NCBI RefSeq assembly: GCF_002893765.1 | Contig: NZ_CP025938.1 | Coordinates: forward strand, 186,001 to 250,000 | Direction of reading: 5' to 3' | DNA: 64,000 nt | Origin: Tamlana carrageenivorans | Lineage (GTDB): Bacteria > Bacteroidota > Bacteroidia > Flavobacteriales > Flavobacteriaceae | Part shown: one piece after another, positions 52,571 to 62,063 of the stretch | How the letters are laid out: every line of letters starts with the position of its first letter | Position numbering within the stretch: the stretch's first letter is position 1 | Notes under the pieces: model-generated | What the model was told of the DNA's origin: nothing | What the model saw: the letters and a program-made list of their open reading frames with translations, nothing else | Database searches by the model: none | Program-made: the position numbers and the translations under genes

Positions 52571-53056
52571 TCATTTTTTCTCTTTTTTAAATATTATTTG
52601 TGTGGCATTTTCCATTTCATTCAGATAATTTAAAGTTGAAGCCCCTTTATTGACTTCATCTAAATAACCTACTGTTGAGGCGCCTTGATTAAACTTTGTT
52701 GAAATCATTTCTAAGGACTTTGACACTTCCATGAAGGCCAACTCAGGATCGTTAATAGTGCCTAAATCTTGATTTTCAGTTCGATTCCCCAGATAAAAAC
52801 CTAAAAGCAATACTACCGTAGCAGCAACAGCTGTTAGCCATTTATAAGGCATAGCTGGAGCCTTTTTTAAAGGCAAGGCTTTGTTAAAAGTTTCCTGCTG
52901 TTTTACCGAAAAATAGGTGAAAAGTGATTTATAACCCTCCAAATGTTCGGGAACTTCAGATTCGGAAAAATAACGTTTCAACTCCTGCTCTTCAGCTATA
53001 GAGGTTTCGCCATTTTCATATTTTTCTATTAACTTTTCTATATTATTTAATACCAT
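52571..53056 (-). CDS. Membrane anti-sigma-like protein
   Basis: 161 residues. The cytoplasmic N-terminal part (IEKLIEKYENGETSIAEEQE, LKRYFSESEVPEHLEGYKSL) resembles the short helical start of Bacteroidota anti-sigma factors. One membrane helix lies at about 74-91 (LTAVAATVVLLLGFYLG), followed by an extracytoplasmic tail with two related GAST.xYL.E blocks (GASTVGYLDEVNK and GASTLNYLNEMEN). It overlaps the sigma factor gene by 14 bp, so the two are coupled. Direct sigma binding is inferred from this layout. Confidence 0.72.
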   Translation of the reverse strand: MVLNNIEKLIEKYENGETSIAEEQELKRYFSESEVPEHLEGYKSLFTYFSVKQQETFNKALPLKKAPAMPYKWLTAVAATVVLLLGFYLGNRTENQDLGTINDPELAFMEVSKSLEMISTKFNQGASTVGYLDEVNKGASTLNYLNEMENATQIIFKKEKK

Positions 53057-53552
53057 AATTATGCGTATTAGTCAGTTTTTCTCTAATTGTTTTTCTTGCT
53101 CTCGATAAAGCCACACGTATTGCTGTGGGGTTCATATCCAGTATTTTAGAAATTTCATCAAAATCGTATGCTTCAATATCCCGTAGCTGAACGATTAAAC
53201 GTTGTTGCTCTGGTAGTTGTTCCATAATTTTTTCAACCCATTGCAGACTATCATTCAACTCCACTTGCTTTTGAACCCCAACCTGCTTGTCTTCGTAATT
53301 GCTATGCACAATTTTTAGATTTTGCGACTGCTTCGATTTCAACTTATCATAACAATAATTTTTAGTCATCGTCATCGAAAAAGCCTCAACATTTTTATAC
53401 GTTGGGATTTTAGCCTTATTATTCCATAATTTGATAAGAACTTCTTGAGTGGCATCTTCGGCTTCTTCGGTAGAAACCAATAAGCGTTTTGCTAATCGAA
53501 ACAGCTTATCCTTAAACGGTGATACTAGTTCTAAGAATTCTTTTTGGTTCAT
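53043..53552 (-). CDS. ECF-type RNA polymerase sigma factor
   Basis: 169 residues. Region 2: FKDKLFRLAKRLLVSTEEAE, DATQEVLIKLWNN and AFSMTMTKNYCYDKLK. Region 4: QLPEQQRLIVQLRDIEAYDF, DEISKILDMNPTAIRVALSR and ARKTIREKL, a complete helix-turn-helix. It should direct polymerase to a stress- or envelope-related regulon, including its own operon of anti-sigma-like and DUF4252 genes. The 267-bp gap to the divergent S41 protease gene presumably holds its promoter. I cannot point to a clear one. Confidence 0.92.
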   Translation of the reverse strand: MNQKEFLELVSPFKDKLFRLAKRLLVSTEEAEDATQEVLIKLWNNKAKIPTYKNVEAFSMTMTKNYCYDKLKSKQSQNLKIVHSNYEDKQVGVQKQVELNDSLQWVEKIMEQLPEQQRLIVQLRDIEAYDFDEISKILDMNPTAIRVALSRARKTIREKLTNTHNYGIK

Positions 53553-53819
53553 TTTGGATTTTCGTTATCAACAAATAGCTTTTTTCATGCTATCTGTAAT
53601 TACGACGAACAAACATTCGTTTTGTTACATGAAAAAAAAGTCGTGCTAAAATATATGATAACCTAAACAATAAGTAACACTATTATAGGTTTCATTTAAA
53701 TAGCCTTTTTTTTTGTATTTTACCACATTATTTTAAGCGACTACGTTATTATATTTTTTATTCCTCTTTTTTGTGTTTAATTTAGCCTTTATTAACGAAC
53801 TACCCAATTTGCAAATTTT

Positions 53820-55358
53820 ATGAAAATCTTGAAACACTTACCCCACCTGTTCATATTTATTGTATGCTTTAATTTGTCACTTACTAGTTGCTCTAAAGAA
53901 GACACCCCTCCTACTCCCGAGCCAGAACAAGAAATTCCTACTGAAGAAGAAAAAGAAGGTCCTGTAGTTTTAAAAAATGAAGTTAATGACTTTATTTGGC
54001 TAGGTTTGAATGAAGTTTATTTATGGCAGAACGAGGTTCCGTATTTAGCAGATAATAAATTTAGTAATACCGACGATTATTACGCCTTCTTAAATACTTA
54101 TGATAGTCCAGAAAATTTATTTGAAAGCCTACTTTATCAAAGAGGAGAGGTTGACCGATTTAGCTTTTTAGTTAATGATTATATTGCTTTAGAAAACTCC
54201 TTTCAAGGGACTACCTTAAGTAATGGTTTGGATTTCGGACTCGTACGCATAGGGAATACTAACGATGTTTTAGGGTATGTGAGGTATGTAGCCAATGGAT
54301 CGGATTCTTCAACAAAAGACATTAAAAGAGGTGAGTTTTTTATGACTGTTGATAGTCAACAACTCACTGTTTCTAACTACTACGACCTATTGTTTGGAAA
54401 TAACAGCAGTTACACCCTTGGAATGGCTACGATAAGTAATAGCCAAATTGAATTAACCAATAAAAACGTCACTTTAACGAAAACAAATTTCACAGAAAAC
54501 CCTATTCATATTAATAAAGTTATTGAACTTAACGGTACTAAAGTAGGCTATTTAATGTATAATAGTTTTATTGCTAATTTTGATTCAGAATTAAACAATA
54601 GCATTGCCGAATTAAAATCTCAAGGGATTACAGAATTGGTTTTAGATTTAAGATATAACCCAGGAGGTCGTGTGAGTTCAGCCCTAGCATTATGTTCCAT
54701 GATTACGGGACAATTTGAAAACGACATAATTATTACCGAACAATGGAACCCAAAATACCAAACATATTTTGAACAGGTAGATCCAGATTTTTTAATTAAC
54801 CGTTTTCCTAATGCACTTACAGACGGTAGTCCAATAACTTCATTAAACCTAAATAAAGTTTATGTACTTACTACTGGAGGGTCGGCATCTGCCAGTGAAC
54901 TTATTTTAAATGGATTAGACCCATACATCGATGTTGTACAAATAGGTGCAAACACAGCTGGTAAATATACCGCATCGATTACATTATATGATGCGCCAGA
55001 TTTTAGCAGAGGTAATGCAAATCCCAACCACACCTACGCTATGCAACCTCTTGTATATAAGTCTTCAAATATAAATGGAGTCTCTGATTACGATAACGGA
55101 TTAGCCCCAGATCATATCATAACGTACCAAACCAATTCAGGTGTAAGTTATGAAGGTGAAAACATCCAAAATTTAGGTGTTCTTGGGGAAGATACAGATC
55201 CGTTTTTAGCCAAAGCGCTTTCTTTAATTAGTGGAACCACCACAAAATCATACGAAAAACTTAAAGCGATTAAAGGGATTCAAGTGGAGCATATTGCAGA
55301 GAGCAATGACTTCAAACCTTTAGGAAAAGGCATGTATACCACATTAAAAACCAAGTAA
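53820..55358 (+). CDS. S41 family peptidase lipoprotein (first of two)
   Basis: 512 residues. Signal with lipobox LSLTSC (Cys24), then SKEDTPPTPEPEQEIPTEEE, a surface-export-like acidic/Pro linker. The N-terminal part (about 50-130, NDFIWLGLNEVYLWQNEVPY) is the S41 N-terminal helical domain, a divergent PDZ region spans about 135-205, and the tail-specific protease core follows: LVLDLRYNPGGRVSSALAL, TTGGSASASELILNGL (catalytic Ser region) and GANTAGKYTAS (Lys). It is paralogous to the next gene over its full length and lies 14 bp before it. Confidence 0.9.
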   Translation: MKILKHLPHLFIFIVCFNLSLTSCSKEDTPPTPEPEQEIPTEEEKEGPVVLKNEVNDFIWLGLNEVYLWQNEVPYLADNKFSNTDDYYAFLNTYDSPENLFESLLYQRGEVDRFSFLVNDYIALENSFQGTTLSNGLDFGLVRIGNTNDVLGYVRYVANGSDSSTKDIKRGEFFMTVDSQQLTVSNYYDLLFGNNSSYTLGMATISNSQIELTNKNVTLTKTNFTENPIHINKVIELNGTKVGYLMYNSFIANFDSELNNSIAELKSQGITELVLDLRYNPGGRVSSALALCSMITGQFENDIIITEQWNPKYQTYFEQVDPDFLINRFPNALTDGSPITSLNLNKVYVLTTGGSASASELILNGLDPYIDVVQIGANTAGKYTASITLYDAPDFSRGNANPNHTYAMQPLVYKSSNINGVSDYDNGLAPDHIITYQTNSGVSYEGENIQNLGVLGEDTDPFLAKALSLISGTTTKSYEKLKAIKGIQVEHIAESNDFKPLGKGMYTTLKTK

Positions 55359-55372
55359 CACACACATAATAT

Positions 55373-56836
55373 ATGAAGCAAATAAAAGGCTTTCTAATTT
55401 TATTTATAGTCGCCCTTATAACGGTAAGTTGTTTTGAAGATTTAGATGATCAACCTATTACCACAAATGACATAAACGATTTTATTTGGAGCGGCATGAA
55501 TCTCTTTTATTTGTACAAAGATGATGTTCCAGATTTAGCCAACAACCGATTTGCAAATCAAGAAGCTTACAGTAATTATCTAAATGGATTTTCTAGACCT
55601 GAATCTCTTTTTGAAAGCTTAATTTATGAACGACCAACCATAGATCGTTTTAGCTGGATTGTAGATGATTTTATTGCTTTAGAAGAGTCCTTTAAAGGGG
55701 TGAGTATTACCAATGGTATGGAATTTCAGTTGTATCGCTTTTCAAGTGGCAATTCAGCACTTTTTGGACTGGTAACTTACGTGCTTCCTAATACCCATGC
55801 CCAAAATCAAGGGATTACCCGAGGTGATATTTTTTATGCTGTTGATGGCACCAGTCTTAATATCGACAACTATACACAGCTTTTAAGTCAGTCAAGTTAC
55901 ACCATAGATCTTGGTGAATATAACACTAATGATACAGACGACACCTCGGATGATAGCATTACCCCGATAAACAAAAGCATCGCACTAACGAAGGCCCAGT
56001 ATGATGAAAATCCTATTTATATTCATGAGGTTTTGGAACACAACCAGAAAAAAATAGCTTACTTAATGTATAATGCCTTTACAGGAACAGAAGCTTATAA
56101 TCAGGCCTTAAATCGAACTTTTGGTGATTTTAAAAATGCAGCTGTAACCGATTTAGTTTTAGATTTACGCTACAATTCGGGTGGCTCTGTAAATAGCGCC
56201 ATTTTACTTGCCAGCTTGATTACAGGACAATTTAATGGCGACATTTTCTGTACCGAGCAGTGGAATTCTGAAATCCAAGCTACTTTAGAGCAGGAAGCCC
56301 CAGAACAACTTATCAACCGTTTTGTAAACAGTCTTAACGGCGCTTCACTTAATAGTTTAAACCTTTCTAAGGTGTATGTGCTTACCACTGGTAGAAGTGC
56401 TTCGGCAAGTGAATTGGTGATAAATGGTTTAAAACCATACATCCAAGTCATTCAAATAGGAACAACAACAGCAGGGAAATATCAAGCATCCACTACGCTA
56501 TATGACTCTTCAGATTTTGGTCGACAAGGAGCAAATCCCAGTCATACCTATGCCATGCAACCTTTGATATACAAATCCTTAAACGCAGATGGTGAAACCG
56601 ATTATTTTAACGGCCTTGCCCCTGCTTTAGAATTGGGGGAACAGGTAAATAATATGGGGGTTTTAGGCGATGTTAACGAACCCTTACTAGCTGCTGCCCT
56701 ATCCACAATCACAGGAACAGCTAAAAAAGGAACGTTTAAAACCTATCCGCTTGAAATAATTAATAGCAGTAACGCTTTTAAAACCATTCAACCAGGTATG
56801 CATGTGAATAAACCATTGTCTTCTATACTCAAATAA
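55373..56836 (+). CDS. S41 family peptidase lipoprotein (second of two)
   Basis: 487 residues. Lipobox LITVSC (about Cys20), then FEDLDDQPITTNDIND. The domain order is the same as in the preceding paralogue: NDFIWSGMNLFYLYKDDVPD, divergent PDZ, LVLDLRYNSGGSVNSAILLA, TTGRSASASELVINGL and GTTTAGKYQAS. The catalytic Ser/Lys blocks are kept in both copies, so both should be active. The upstream copy carries an extra Pro/Glu linker. The downstream PP-loop gene starts 10 bp later, making a three-gene unit. Confidence 0.9.
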   Translation: MKQIKGFLILFIVALITVSCFEDLDDQPITTNDINDFIWSGMNLFYLYKDDVPDLANNRFANQEAYSNYLNGFSRPESLFESLIYERPTIDRFSWIVDDFIALEESFKGVSITNGMEFQLYRFSSGNSALFGLVTYVLPNTHAQNQGITRGDIFYAVDGTSLNIDNYTQLLSQSSYTIDLGEYNTNDTDDTSDDSITPINKSIALTKAQYDENPIYIHEVLEHNQKKIAYLMYNAFTGTEAYNQALNRTFGDFKNAAVTDLVLDLRYNSGGSVNSAILLASLITGQFNGDIFCTEQWNSEIQATLEQEAPEQLINRFVNSLNGASLNSLNLSKVYVLTTGRSASASELVINGLKPYIQVIQIGTTTAGKYQASTTLYDSSDFGRQGANPSHTYAMQPLIYKSLNADGETDYFNGLAPALELGEQVNNMGVLGDVNEPLLAAALSTITGTAKKGTFKTYPLEIINSSNAFKTIQPGMHVNKPLSSILK

Positions 56837-56846
56837 ATTTTAAATT

Positions 56847-57575
56847 TTGAATACACATAAAACCTATTTCAATTGGAGCTCTGGAAAAGACTCGGCTTTA
56901 GCATTATATCATTTATTACAAGATAAAAATTATACGGTTGATGCCTTAATCACTACCGTAAACAGCCATTACAACCGTGTATCGATGCACGGACTACGCA
57001 AAGAATTACTTAAAGCTCAAACCGATGCCATAAACATTCCGGCGCGCCTCATAGAATTACCTGAAATGCCAAGCATGGAAGTATATGAAGCCAAAATGTT
57101 AGACATGGTTACGCAGTTAAAAAATGACGGCTTTACACATAGTGCTTTTGGGGATATTTTTTTAGAAGATTTACGTGTTTACCGCGAAAACCAATTGGCT
57201 AAACAAGGGTTTAAAGCTGTTTTTCCTATTTGGAAACGCGATACCAAAGCCCTTTTAAATGAGTTTTTAGATTTAGGTTTTAAAACCATTATTGTTTGTG
57301 CCAACTCTAAATATTTTGGTGAGGATTTTGTTGGTACCGTTATCGACAAAGACTTTATAGATAATCTCCCTGAAGGGGTTGACCCTTGCGGGGAAAATGG
57401 CGAGTTTCATACCTTTTGCTTCGAAGGACCAATTTTTAATAAACCAATACCCTTTACCATTGGTGAAAAAGTATTACGAGAATATAACCGACCTAAAACA
57501 GATGATGACGATGATAACATCTGCAAAAGTGATTCGGAAAAATATGGTGTTTGGTATTGTGATTTGATTCCATAA
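56847..57575 (+). CDS. Dph6-like PP-loop ATPase (adenine nucleotide alpha-hydrolase fold)
   Basis: 242 residues. The PP-loop NWSSGKDSALALYHLLQ is intact, followed by the family blocks RVSMHGLRKELLKAQTDAIN, FGDIFLEDLRVYRENQLAKQ and DPCGENGEFHTFCFEGPIF. In archaea and eukaryotes this family amidates diphthine. In bacteria, which lack diphthamide, the substrate is unknown. The start is TTG at 56847. It neighbours the cobalamin genes beyond a hairpin repeat, and similar proteins have been found near B12 genes in my recollection, so a link is possible. Confidence 0.88.
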   Translation: MNTHKTYFNWSSGKDSALALYHLLQDKNYTVDALITTVNSHYNRVSMHGLRKELLKAQTDAINIPARLIELPEMPSMEVYEAKMLDMVTQLKNDGFTHSAFGDIFLEDLRVYRENQLAKQGFKAVFPIWKRDTKALLNEFLDLGFKTIIVCANSKYFGEDFVGTVIDKDFIDNLPEGVDPCGENGEFHTFCFEGPIFNKPIPFTIGEKVLREYNRPKTDDDDDNICKSDSEKYGVWYCDLIP

Positions 57576-57603
57576 AAAAGAGGCTTTCTTAGAAGTCGAT
57601 TTT

Positions 57604-57685
57604 ACGTCAATCTGAATTTATTTCAGATTCTCATAACCATTGAATTTCAATATCAGGAGATTCTGTATCGCGTACAGAATGACGT
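57604..57685. repeat. Imperfect hairpin between convergent genes
   Basis: ACGTCAATCTGAATTTATTT (from 57604) and TACAGAATGACGT (ending 57685) pair at the ends, with inner GATTCTC/GAGATTC. It belongs to the GTCATTCTGAA-type family and sits between the stops of the PP-loop gene and the YncE-like gene, where it may terminate both. Confidence 0.7.
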
Positions 57686-57739
57686 TTGTTTTAACTTTTA
57701 AGAAAACCTCTAATTAGTAAGGTTTACACCTAAATGATA

Positions 57740-58816
57740 TTAATTAAAATATATTTTAGAAGCTCCTAAAGCCACGCTTACTGTTTCTATTTTAGCTTGA
57801 GTTCCTAAATCGTAAACATGTAATTCACTTAAATCTGAAAAATTAGCATCAAGCAAATAAATATTATCATTTTCTACTTCTAATCCATATAAATAGCCTT
57901 GAGATTCCACAATTGATGTCGTAGATAGAGAACCAGCGTTTTCATCAATAGTATACACTTTTCCATTTGAAGCATAATAAATATCACCATTATTAACAAC
58001 CATTAATGAAGGATGTTCACCTTCTGCGAAAACGATCTCTGAATCTACTTCTAATGAGCTTGTATTAATAGTAGAAATACTTCCTTCAGTGTTACCAATC
58101 ACATTCCAGTCGGCATCATAAATGGTTCTTCCTTCAGATAAAACAACTAAATTACCTGCACTGTTAAACTCTAATTCATCAGGATTATCTTTTACAGTAA
58201 TCTCTTGAAGGTTTTCAGTTGCTATATCAATAACTGAAACAATATTATTAGTAGTATATGCACCTTTATGAGACACAAATAACTTCCCGCCTTTTGCAAT
58301 AATTCTTTCAGGTCCATTACCAACACTAATAGTACCTTCAACAGCGTAAGTACTTAAATCGACTACAGCCACAAAATCGTCAGTATCATCCGAAGTAGAT
58401 CCCCAGTTCGTTACATAACCTTTGTTTCCAACAATAGTCATAAATCTAGGCGCCGATAAACCTTCTGTAATTTCACCTTCATATTCAAAAGTATATCGGT
58501 CCACTACTGTAATGGTATTGGTATTATCTACAACTATAAACGCTTTAGAATCATTAAAAGCTATAGATTGCAAAAAAGTTCCTAGTTCAAGATCGTTGTT
58601 ATTTTTCTTAAAAATTAAATTTTCAGAAAACGATAAATCTTCTGAAACAAAAGACACAGAACCGGTTCCAGCTCCGCTACCTTCACCGCTAATTAAAATA
58701 CCATTTTCGTATGCTCCTTTTGGTAAGTTGTCACTCCCATCATCGTCGTTAGAACATGAATTAAAAAGTAAAACACTAAAAATAAAAAGTGCTGATAATA
58801 ATTTATTGATTTTCAT
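57740..58816 (-). CDS. YncE/DUF5074-like beta-propeller surface lipoprotein
   Basis: 358 residues. Lipobox LFNSC (Cys21) followed by SNDDDGSDN, a clear surface-export signal. The rest shows repeated blades with AFIVVDNTNTITVVDRYTFE, KGYVTNWGSTSDDTDDFVAV and LFVSHKGAYTTNNIVSVID, as in YncE-type seven-bladed propellers. It starts 3 bp after the stop of the TonB receptor, so it is the second gene of the riboswitch-controlled operon. That placement suggests a surface cobalamin-binding or accessory protein for the receptor. Confidence 0.85.
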   Translation of the reverse strand: MKINKLLSALFIFSVLLFNSCSNDDDGSDNLPKGAYENGILISGEGSGAGTGSVSFVSEDLSFSENLIFKKNNNDLELGTFLQSIAFNDSKAFIVVDNTNTITVVDRYTFEYEGEITEGLSAPRFMTIVGNKGYVTNWGSTSDDTDDFVAVVDLSTYAVEGTISVGNGPERIIAKGGKLFVSHKGAYTTNNIVSVIDIATENLQEITVKDNPDELEFNSAGNLVVLSEGRTIYDADWNVIGNTEGSISTINTSSLEVDSEIVFAEGEHPSLMVVNNGDIYYASNGKVYTIDENAGSLSTTSIVESQGYLYGLEVENDNIYLLDANFSDLSELHVYDLGTQAKIETVSVALGASKIYFN

Positions 58817-58819
58817 AAT

Positions 58820-60691
58820 TTAAAAAATATAGTTTATATTAAAATTAAAGTTTCTATTTGGCATCGGGCGTCTTGGCTGGGTTACATAGTATTTATTAAA
58901 TACATTATTTACCTTAATCCCCATTTTTAATTGCTGATTTTGAGTATTTAAAAGCTTAAAATCTATACCTGTATTAGCAACAAAGTAATGAGGTATTACA
59001 AAATCTTCAGAATTACTTGCTGTAGTATACACTTTACCATTAAACAACTGCTGATAAAAAAAGCTGAATCTTTCGTAGTTGTAGCCTAAATTTCCATTAA
59101 ATAAATTCTTTGGCACAAATATGACCTGAAGATCGGTGGCACCATCAATGGCAAGGGTGTAATTATAATTGGCATTTAATACTAATTGATGCTTATTAAG
59201 ATTCTTTTTATAAGACATAACGACCTCAAGCCCTTTATTAGTGACTTCCGATAAGTTTATGGGCACCCAAACGCCTGGTCTATTTGCATCGCCATTAGGC
59301 GTCCAAATTATTTTATCTTTTGCCTGGATATAGAAGGCACCAACATCTATTGAAAACTGGTTGTTTTTATACCCCACTCCCACTTCTGATTGCAAAGCAC
59401 TTTCGGGAATTAAATCTAGGTTCCCTTGACCTGGCCAATATAAATCGTTGTAAGTGGGCACTCTATAATTTTTAGACCCATTGGCTCTAATAAAAAAATG
59501 ATTTAATGGTTTTACTTTTAATCCTAAAGCATAAGTAAACGGCACTTGATAATCGGAGTTAAAGTCCTTTCTAATTTTAGCATCAAAATATAGGATTCGG
59601 TTGATATGCTGGTCGTAAATAAAAGACTGAGAAAACTGTTTTCTGTTTCGCTCTGTTATTTGATCTGTTTTTCCAAAAGCAGATTCATATTCAGAATAAG
59701 AAGATACGGTTGCATGCCACTTGGGTAAACGATAACTCACATTATAATTTAACAAATACCGATCTGATAACCCAAAATTGAAGGTCTCAGAAGCTTTATC
59801 ATCAAAATACCTATATTCTTGAAATAAGTAAGCCAATTTGGCTTCATGGCTTAACCTTTTATTGTCAAAAGTGTATACCAATAAATTCCTGTAATTAATA
59901 TCTTGATACTTATCATTAGCAGACGTCGGATTTGGTAATTCTCCCGAAAACAAACGCTCTCCAAAATAGTTTGAACTATAAAAATTTAGTTTAGAAAACT
60001 TCGTTAGCAAGAAAGAACCACTAACATTAAAACCCAAGTTTTCGTATGCGCCATTCGTGTTTTTATAATCTGTACCTAATAACGGATAATCATTTTCCGA
60101 TTGATTATAGGATAGTCCTGCGTTTATAGTCCATTTAGAATTTGAAATTTTTAATTTATACAAGCCGTTATAAGTATCATAACTCCCCAATGAAGCTATA
60201 AACTGATTGCTGACAAACTCATCATTTGAAAATTTCAAATTATCGTTCAAATGAATCGTACCACCTATGGCTCCAGAACCATATTCTAAACTTCCACCGC
60301 CACTTCGTATATCAATGGCATCAAATAAACTAACCGTTAAAGAATTAAACCCTGTTTGCCCATTGTTAATGGAGTTAATATTAATACCATTCCAAATAAC
60401 AGCAGTGTTGGAAGCGCTAGTACCCCTAAAACTAGCCGTACTGGTTCCTCCTGCCCCATATTCTTTGATGTATAATGGAGAATTAAAACGCAACAAAGCG
60501 CTAAAGGATTCTAAATTATTTACAATTATGGAATCGTTTAATGTTTCAACTTTATAACCTGCTGAATGATTTGTTAATTTTCTATCTGATACGATAACGA
60601 CCTCACCTAAACGATTAACCAGGCTATCGTTTTGAGCAACACCATGAAAACAGACAAAAAACAATAATGTTTTAAAAAAGATTTTTTTCAT
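58820..60691 (-). CDS. btuB: TonB-dependent receptor, BtuB-like (cobalamin or cobinamide uptake)
   Basis: 623 residues. Signal peptide MKKIFFKTLLFFVCFHGVAQ, a TonB-box-like start (LGEVVIVSD), then the plug domain (LRFNSPLYIKEYGAGGTSTA, SFRGTSASNTAVIWNGININ, SGGGSLEYGSGAIGGTIHL) and a beta-barrel ending in an aromatic residue (NRNFNFNINYIF), the usual Omp85 signal. Length is that of BtuB-type receptors, not of SusC-type. A cobalamin riboswitch lies directly upstream on the same strand, which makes corrinoid import the best assignment. Confidence 0.9.
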   Translation of the reverse strand: MKKIFFKTLLFFVCFHGVAQNDSLVNRLGEVVIVSDRKLTNHSAGYKVETLNDSIIVNNLESFSALLRFNSPLYIKEYGAGGTSTASFRGTSASNTAVIWNGININSINNGQTGFNSLTVSLFDAIDIRSGGGSLEYGSGAIGGTIHLNDNLKFSNDEFVSNQFIASLGSYDTYNGLYKLKISNSKWTINAGLSYNQSENDYPLLGTDYKNTNGAYENLGFNVSGSFLLTKFSKLNFYSSNYFGERLFSGELPNPTSANDKYQDINYRNLLVYTFDNKRLSHEAKLAYLFQEYRYFDDKASETFNFGLSDRYLLNYNVSYRLPKWHATVSSYSEYESAFGKTDQITERNRKQFSQSFIYDQHINRILYFDAKIRKDFNSDYQVPFTYALGLKVKPLNHFFIRANGSKNYRVPTYNDLYWPGQGNLDLIPESALQSEVGVGYKNNQFSIDVGAFYIQAKDKIIWTPNGDANRPGVWVPINLSEVTNKGLEVVMSYKKNLNKHQLVLNANYNYTLAIDGATDLQVIFVPKNLFNGNLGYNYERFSFFYQQLFNGKVYTTASNSEDFVIPHYFVANTGIDFKLLNTQNQQLKMGIKVNNVFNKYYVTQPRRPMPNRNFNFNINYIF

Positions 60692-60737
60692 AATAACTAA
60701 ACCTTTATCCCGAAAGTTTTATTTTTTTGTTATGAAA

Positions 60738-60955
60738 ATGGCAGGTCTCCTGACTTGCGTCTCCGTGTTGGTCTTCCCAAAGTTATCATAGCGAAGCAAA
60801 TTATATTTGCTTTGGCAATCTCTTACCTCAGTGACATTAAAGTGTAACACGAATCTCTTTTAAAGAGATACCCAATTAAATTGGGTACTAAGCTTACAGT
60901 TGCGGGAACAGTTCTGGATTTTAACCAGATTCCCTTTTAATCGATAATGATAGTA
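60738..60955 (-). promoter_or_regulatory. Cobalamin riboswitch
   Basis: Read on the minus strand: the B12 box AGTCAGGAGACCTGCC lies at 60740-60755. The core CCCGCAACTGTAAGCTTAG begins near 60907, GGGAATCTGG with AAATCCAG pairs just upstream, and AATGTCACTGAGG (60820-60840 region) matches the GCCACTG element. The box ends about 48 nt before the TonB receptor ATG at 60691, where it can control translation. A possible -7 element TACATTTG is at 61008-61015. Binding of adenosylcobalamin should switch the operon off. Confidence 0.92.
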
Positions 60956-61026
60956 GTCTTATTCATTGTGAAGCATACTAAATTTGCTATCGAACCAAAA
61001 TTCGCTGCAAATGTATAGTATTTTAT

Positions 61027-61974
61027 TTATAATTTGGATACTAATAGATCCTTATAATTATAAAATTTTGAATTGAGTTCTGGTGATGTTTTATAGTAGT
61101 CTGGATGAATCATTTTTGCTAAACTTTCAATACCATTTACCAAAGTACTCGCCGAAGGTTGTGTAAACATATCAAAGTCTGCAATGTATACTTGATTATT
61201 TTGAACGGCTCTTAAACTGTTCCATTCTGGCATTTCTTCCAAAAACTTCATGTCTTCTAATGTTCTTGCTACCGTATAGCCACATGGAGCGATAACCAAA
61301 ACTTCAGGATTATATTTTACAATTTTATCCCAAGGGATAACAATACTATCTCCTGATGGATGTGACATCATATCAATACCTCCGGCATAAGCAATTTGAT
61401 GAGGAATCCAGTGCCCGCAATTAAATAAAGGGTCTATCCACTCTAACAGCAAAACACTTTTAGGTTGCAATCTATTTTTTCTTTGAATATCAATAACGTC
61501 ATCTATGCGCTGCATTAAGGCATCAACATGCGCTCTACCTATTTTTTCTTGGCCAAGTACTTTTGCTATAGTTAAAACAGAATCAAAAACATCATCTAAA
61601 GACTGTGGTGTAATAGCAATAATTTCTGGTGTTTTTTCCAACATTGAAACTGCAGCGGCAGTACATTCGGTATCTATTTGGCATACTTCACAAACATCTT
61701 GGGTAAAAATGACATCGGGTAAAATCTGCTCTAACTTTTCTTGATCGACATAGTATAAACTTTCACCTTTATTTTTACTATTCGAAAATAACGTATCGAT
61801 TTCCTTACTCGTATAATTTTTACCTTCCAAAACACATCTTACAACAGGTGTCTTTTCATTTAAAGCTTGGGCAGGGCATTCGAAGGTTATTCCCTCCAAC
61901 ATATCTTGGAGTCCCATGTCATAAATCATTTGAGTTACTGCAGGTAAAAAAGAAGAAACAATCATAATTTTCAA
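61027..61974 (-). CDS. BtuF-like cobalamin-binding protein without signal peptide
   Basis: 315 residues, periplasmic-binding-protein class III fold (two lobes with a helical backbone): IMIVSSFLPAVTQMIYDMGL, EKLEQILPDVIFTQDVCEVC, GGIDMMSHPSGDSIVIPWDK and PEVLVIAPCGYTVARTLEDM. No signal peptide or lipobox is present, although the family normally works outside the cell membrane. The start is the first possible Met. A CEVC pair is notable. It lies upstream of the riboswitch and the receptor operon on the same strand and is divergent from cobU. Confidence 0.82.
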   Translation of the reverse strand: MKIMIVSSFLPAVTQMIYDMGLQDMLEGITFECPAQALNEKTPVVRCVLEGKNYTSKEIDTLFSNSKNKGESLYYVDQEKLEQILPDVIFTQDVCEVCQIDTECTAAAVSMLEKTPEIIAITPQSLDDVFDSVLTIAKVLGQEKIGRAHVDALMQRIDDVIDIQRKNRLQPKSVLLLEWIDPLFNCGHWIPHQIAYAGGIDMMSHPSGDSIVIPWDKIVKYNPEVLVIAPCGYTVARTLEDMKFLEEMPEWNSLRAVQNNQVYIADFDMFTQPSASTLVNGIESLAKMIHPDYYKTSPELNSKFYNYKDLLVSKL

Positions 61975-62063
61975 ATATTAAAAAACAAAAATACATACTT
62001 TTAATATAGCTTTCCTGTTTAAGAAATGTTTTTAACCTTTGCTACTTAACATCAGATCGAATT

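Noticed and set aside
61975..62063. A second cobalamin riboswitch between the BtuF-like gene and cobU.
   Set aside because: No B12 box or core element is present in the 89 bp on either strand.
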